From an uncultured Oscillospiraceae bacterium (GTDB lineage: Bacteria > Bacillota > Clostridia > Oscillospirales > Acutalibacteraceae): 7,329 bases of DNA. The stretch's first letter is position 1; each line of letters opens with the position of its first letter. Positions 5,279 to 7,329 of the stretch are shown here, in pieces. The DNA is taken from positions 1 to 7,329 of the forward strand of contig URJZ01000042.1 of the NCBI GenBank assembly GCA_900548305.1, in the 5' to 3' direction. The position numbers and the translations under genes were made by a program. The notes below the pieces were generated by a model. The model saw only the letters and a list, made by a program, of their open reading frames with translations, was not told where the DNA came from and made no database searches.

Positions 5279-5809
5279 ATGATATCAATACCTTTTGCGG
5301 ATGGAGTACAAGGTTGGATGGACGGTTTAAACTCCAAAGTAGATGAGATTTTTGGAGAAGAAGTTGAGCACATGTTCAAAATAAACGCTGAAGATTATAA
5401 GCTAAATAGAGCAGACCCTTTTGAAGGATGGGATAAAGGTTATGAATGGGGGAAAGGTTTAGAAGATTCCATTTCCAATTTTAATCCGGAGGATTTATTT
5501 TCTGGCTTGGGCGTCTTAGAAAAATCGCTCAATGACTTATCGGAAGCAAATGTCCCTGCAGATATAGGCAATACTGCTGAAAACACCCAAGCTATCAAAG
5601 ATAGTCTTGATATATCGTCAGAAGATTTAAAATATTTGCGCGATCTAGCAGAGCAGGAAGTAATCAATAGATTTACCACAGCTGAACTTAAAATTGATTT
5701 TACAGCCAATAACAATGTTAACTCAGATACAGATATTGATGGAATTGTAGATGCCTTAGCGAATAGGGTGCAAGAGGCACTGGTATCGACAGCAGAGGGG
5801 GTTCATTAA
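5279..5809 (+). CDS. C-terminal part of a phage tail tape measure protein (5' part missing)
   Basis: The 176 residues resemble the C-terminal end of tape measure proteins of Bacillota prophages. Recognisable segments are KGYEWGKGLEDSI (53-65), NTAENTQAIKDSLDISSEDL (98-117), KYLRDLAEQEVINRFTTAEL (118-137), and the end NNNVNSDTDIDGIVDALANRVQEALVSTAEGVH. Whole tape measure proteins usually exceed 500 residues because they set tail length; the core and the hydrophobic segments are absent. The ATG at 5279 has no Shine-Dalgarno site, and an in-frame TAG lies at 5255-5257. The phage-like sequence seems to begin at about 5285. The stop overlaps the next gene's ATG by one base (TAATG), as in tail operons. 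I read this as a truncated gene remnant or a recombination junction. The alternative is an assembly join. Confidence 0.72.
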   Translation: MISIPFADGVQGWMDGLNSKVDEIFGEEVEHMFKINAEDYKLNRADPFEGWDKGYEWGKGLEDSISNFNPEDLFSGLGVLEKSLNDLSEANVPADIGNTAENTQAIKDSLDISSEDLKYLRDLAEQEVINRFTTAELKIDFTANNNVNSDTDIDGIVDALANRVQEALVSTAEGVH

Positions 5810-6492
5810 TGGCATATCATGTATATTTAGGTGATACGGAGATACCTATACCACCTGAAAAAATAGATTTGAAAATCTCAGGGAATAATAAGACGCTTAC
5901 TCTCATAAATGACGGAGAGATTAATATTTTAAAAAATCCCGGTCTGACAGAATTAAGTTTTGAGATACTATTGCCACAGGTGCAATACCCATTTGCATAT
6001 TATCCGAATGGCTTTCAGAAAGCACAGTATTATCTGGATGTTTTGGAAAAATACATGGTTGGGCGCAAACCGTTTCAATTTATTGTATCTCGAGTAATGC
6101 CAAATGGAATCCCTCTGTATGATACAAACTTGAAAGTATCGCTAGAAAAATATGATATAAAAGAGGATGTAAAAAATGGTTTTGATATTGTTGTATCAGT
6201 AACATTAAAACAGTATCGTGACTATGCAACTAAAGTGATTGAAGTAGTGGAAAATCAAACAGCCCATATCAGTAGTGACCGTGCCGGCGCTCCGTCATAT
6301 CAAAACTATACTGTAGTATCAGGTGATACTTTATGGGATATTGCACGCCGTTGTCTGGGAAATGGAGCTCGGTGGAAAGAAATATATGACTTAAATGCGG
6401 ATGTTATAGAGTCTACTGCGCGTAGCCGTGGACTTGGTAGTTCCAGCACAGGGCATTGGATTTTTCCCGGCACTGTTTTGAATATACCGTAA
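5809..6492 (+). CDS. xkdP: XkdP-like phage tail protein with C-terminal LysM domain
   Basis: This 227-residue protein follows the plan of PBSX XkdP / YqbP tail proteins, which lie between tape measure and hub genes and are thought to act in baseplate assembly. Residues 1-145 form a beta-rich N-terminal domain with EIPIPPEKIDLKISGNNKTL (11-30) and LTELSFEILLPQVQYPFA (46-63). Residues about 166-226 form a LysM domain: YTVVSGDTLWDIARRCLGNG (167-186), WKEIYDLN, and a final IFPGTVLNIP. LysM domains bind glycan chains containing N-acetylglucosamine, such as peptidoglycan. The ATG at 5809 overlaps the previous stop and has GAGGGGG 7 bases upstream. The hub gene follows after 15 bases, so the three genes form one operon. 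Confidence 0.87.
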   Translation: MAYHVYLGDTEIPIPPEKIDLKISGNNKTLTLINDGEINILKNPGLTELSFEILLPQVQYPFAYYPNGFQKAQYYLDVLEKYMVGRKPFQFIVSRVMPNGIPLYDTNLKVSLEKYDIKEDVKNGFDIVVSVTLKQYRDYATKVIEVVENQTAHISSDRAGAPSYQNYTVVSGDTLWDIARRCLGNGARWKEIYDLNADVIESTARSRGLGSSSTGHWIFPGTVLNIP

Positions 6493-6507
6493 TAAGGAGG
6501 GGGTTAT

Positions 6508-7329
6508 ATGAGTGAATATGTTTGGCCGTGCCCGAATTACACAATGGTTTCATCTCCTTTTGGCTATAGAAATGGGGTGTTTACTCCGGGAGCAGAGTTT
6601 CACAAAGGTGTTGATTTAGCCGCGGCTACCGGTGCTCCAATTCTCGCTACAAAGGCAGGTACTGTGTTAACTGCAGGGTGGTCAAACTCGTTTGGAAACT
6701 GGGTTCATCTTGACCACGGTAACGGAATTACCTCTCGCTACGGCCATGCAAATAGTCTGCTGGTTTCAGCAGGACAAACTGTTAGTGCGGGACAGAAAAT
6801 AGCAACAGTTGGGTCAACAGGCTGGTCTACAGGTCCGCATCTGCACTTTGAGATTATTGTTAACGGCTCCGTGCAGAATCCGCTTGATTTTGTAAGCGAT
6901 AAAGATACTGGAGTGACTTCGAAGCCGTCGAATCAGGAAAGCAGTCAGCATACTTGGGAATCTCCAAAAGTAGATGCTCTTGCGTATCTGGGAGCGCTAT
7001 CACAGTTGGAAATGTCCAGTGTTTCTATTGATTTTAGCAGCGTAAAGAAAAAAGCAATTGAAGATATTCAAGTACAGCTATATATTCAAAATGGTAATAC
7101 CATTTACGAGCCGGTTGTCTTAGATGAAATCAGTTGGACTACAGAGTGGAAAGGGACACCGGGACAACTACAGTTTAGTATAAAAGCTGATAGCGAAGTT
7201 AAATTTGCGGAAGGTAATGCGGTGAGACTTACCGTAGACGGAGTAAATCTGTTCTACGGATTTATTTTTACCCAAAAGCGGGACAAAGCAGGTACCATTG
7301 ACATTACCGCATACGACCAGCTGCGTTAT
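6508..7329 (+). CDS. M23 peptidase domain fused to XkdQ-like baseplate hub (partial, runs off the right edge)
   Basis: The frame is open from the ATG at 6508 to the window end, giving 274 residues. Residues 13-130 form an M23 (LytM-type) zinc metallopeptidase domain that cleaves peptidoglycan cross-bridges. It has SSPFGYRNG (15-23), HxxxD (His32, Asp36), His80 in YGHAN and HLH (His111, His113), so all catalytic and zinc-binding residues are present. A Ser/Gln-rich linker (131-155) follows. From about 165 the sequence resembles the XkdQ/YqbQ hub family: YEPVVLDEISWTTEWKGTPG (198-217), EGNAVRLTVDGVNLFYGF, then ITAYDQLRY at the edge. Hubs close the tail tube at the baseplate, so the enzyme would sit at the tail tip and help penetrate the cell wall. 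AAGGAGG is 7 bases before the ATG. No signal peptide is seen. Confidence 0.88.
   Translation, partial: MSEYVWPCPNYTMVSSPFGYRNGVFTPGAEFHKGVDLAAATGAPILATKAGTVLTAGWSNSFGNWVHLDHGNGITSRYGHANSLLVSAGQTVSAGQKIATVGSTGWSTGPHLHFEIIVNGSVQNPLDFVSDKDTGVTSKPSNQESSQHTWESPKVDALAYLGALSQLEMSSVSIDFSSVKKKAIEDIQVQLYIQNGNTIYEPVVLDEISWTTEWKGTPGQLQFSIKADSEVKFAEGNAVRLTVDGVNLFYGFIFTQKRDKAGTIDITAYDQLRY

Noticed and set aside
4770..5282. Plus-strand open frame of 170 residues
   Set aside because: No ribosome binding site, low-complexity Lys/Arg/Glu content from the polypurine tract, and it runs across two intrinsic terminators and several hairpins. Open frames also exist on the opposite strand, which points to few stop codons rather than coding.
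5197..5346. Short plus-strand frame with protein-like stretch LQNGKYVLHRVGNGIRVLDD
   Set aside because: It looks somewhat coding by composition, but it has no start signal, crosses into the tape measure frame region and cannot be tied to any family; it may be shadow or a broken remnant.
5041..5379. Minus-strand open frame of 112 residues
   Set aside because: It spans the junction and overlaps the tape measure fragment in antisense, with no start signals and no recognisable domain.

Overview
The window looks like a low-to-mid GC Bacillota (Clostridia-type) chromosome. The reasons are strong purine-rich Shine-Dalgarno sites (AGGAG, AAGGAGG, AAAGGGG), a cdaR/YbbR gene, a tRNA with genome-encoded CCA, a hicAB pair, and tail genes of the Bacillus PBSX (Xkd) type. 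No finer taxonomic call can be made from sequence alone.

Left part (1-2740): a possible 3' end of a membrane-protein gene runs in from the left edge. It is followed by cdaR (173-1456, +), the membrane-anchored regulator of the diadenylate cyclase CdaA, which ends at a strong intrinsic terminator near 1600. A gene-free stretch follows. Then come two minus-strand genes: tRNA-Ala(GGC) at 1893-1968, with its own promoter and terminator, and a YoaK/DUF1275 membrane protein (2740-2042). A perfect 14-bp inverted repeat surrounds the tRNA promoter.

Middle part (2741-4726): an AT-rich intergenic region carries a promoter for the DUF1275 gene, an 8-bp dyad just upstream of it, and a larger palindrome upstream of hicA that is a good operator candidate. 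The type II toxin-antitoxin pair hicA (3162-3359) and hicB (3398-3796) follows, then yaaA (3965-4726), a peroxide-stress protein.

Right part (4727-7329): about 550 bases without a convincing gene hold several hairpins, a polypurine tract and two intrinsic terminators. They end abruptly at a phage tail module. Only the C-terminal part of a tape measure protein is present (5279-5809). It is translationally coupled (TAATG) to an XkdP-like LysM tail protein (5809-6492). Next is an open-ended gene (6508 to the window edge) fusing an M23 peptidase domain to an XkdQ-like baseplate hub. These three read as the distal tail / baseplate section of a contractile-tail prophage or phage-tail-like particle whose left part is missing.

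I see no clearly new multi-gene system. The parts most worth a second look are the structured region 4741-5154, the abrupt junction at about 5279, the peptidase-hub fusion, and the palindromes at 1969-2034 and 3110-3133.
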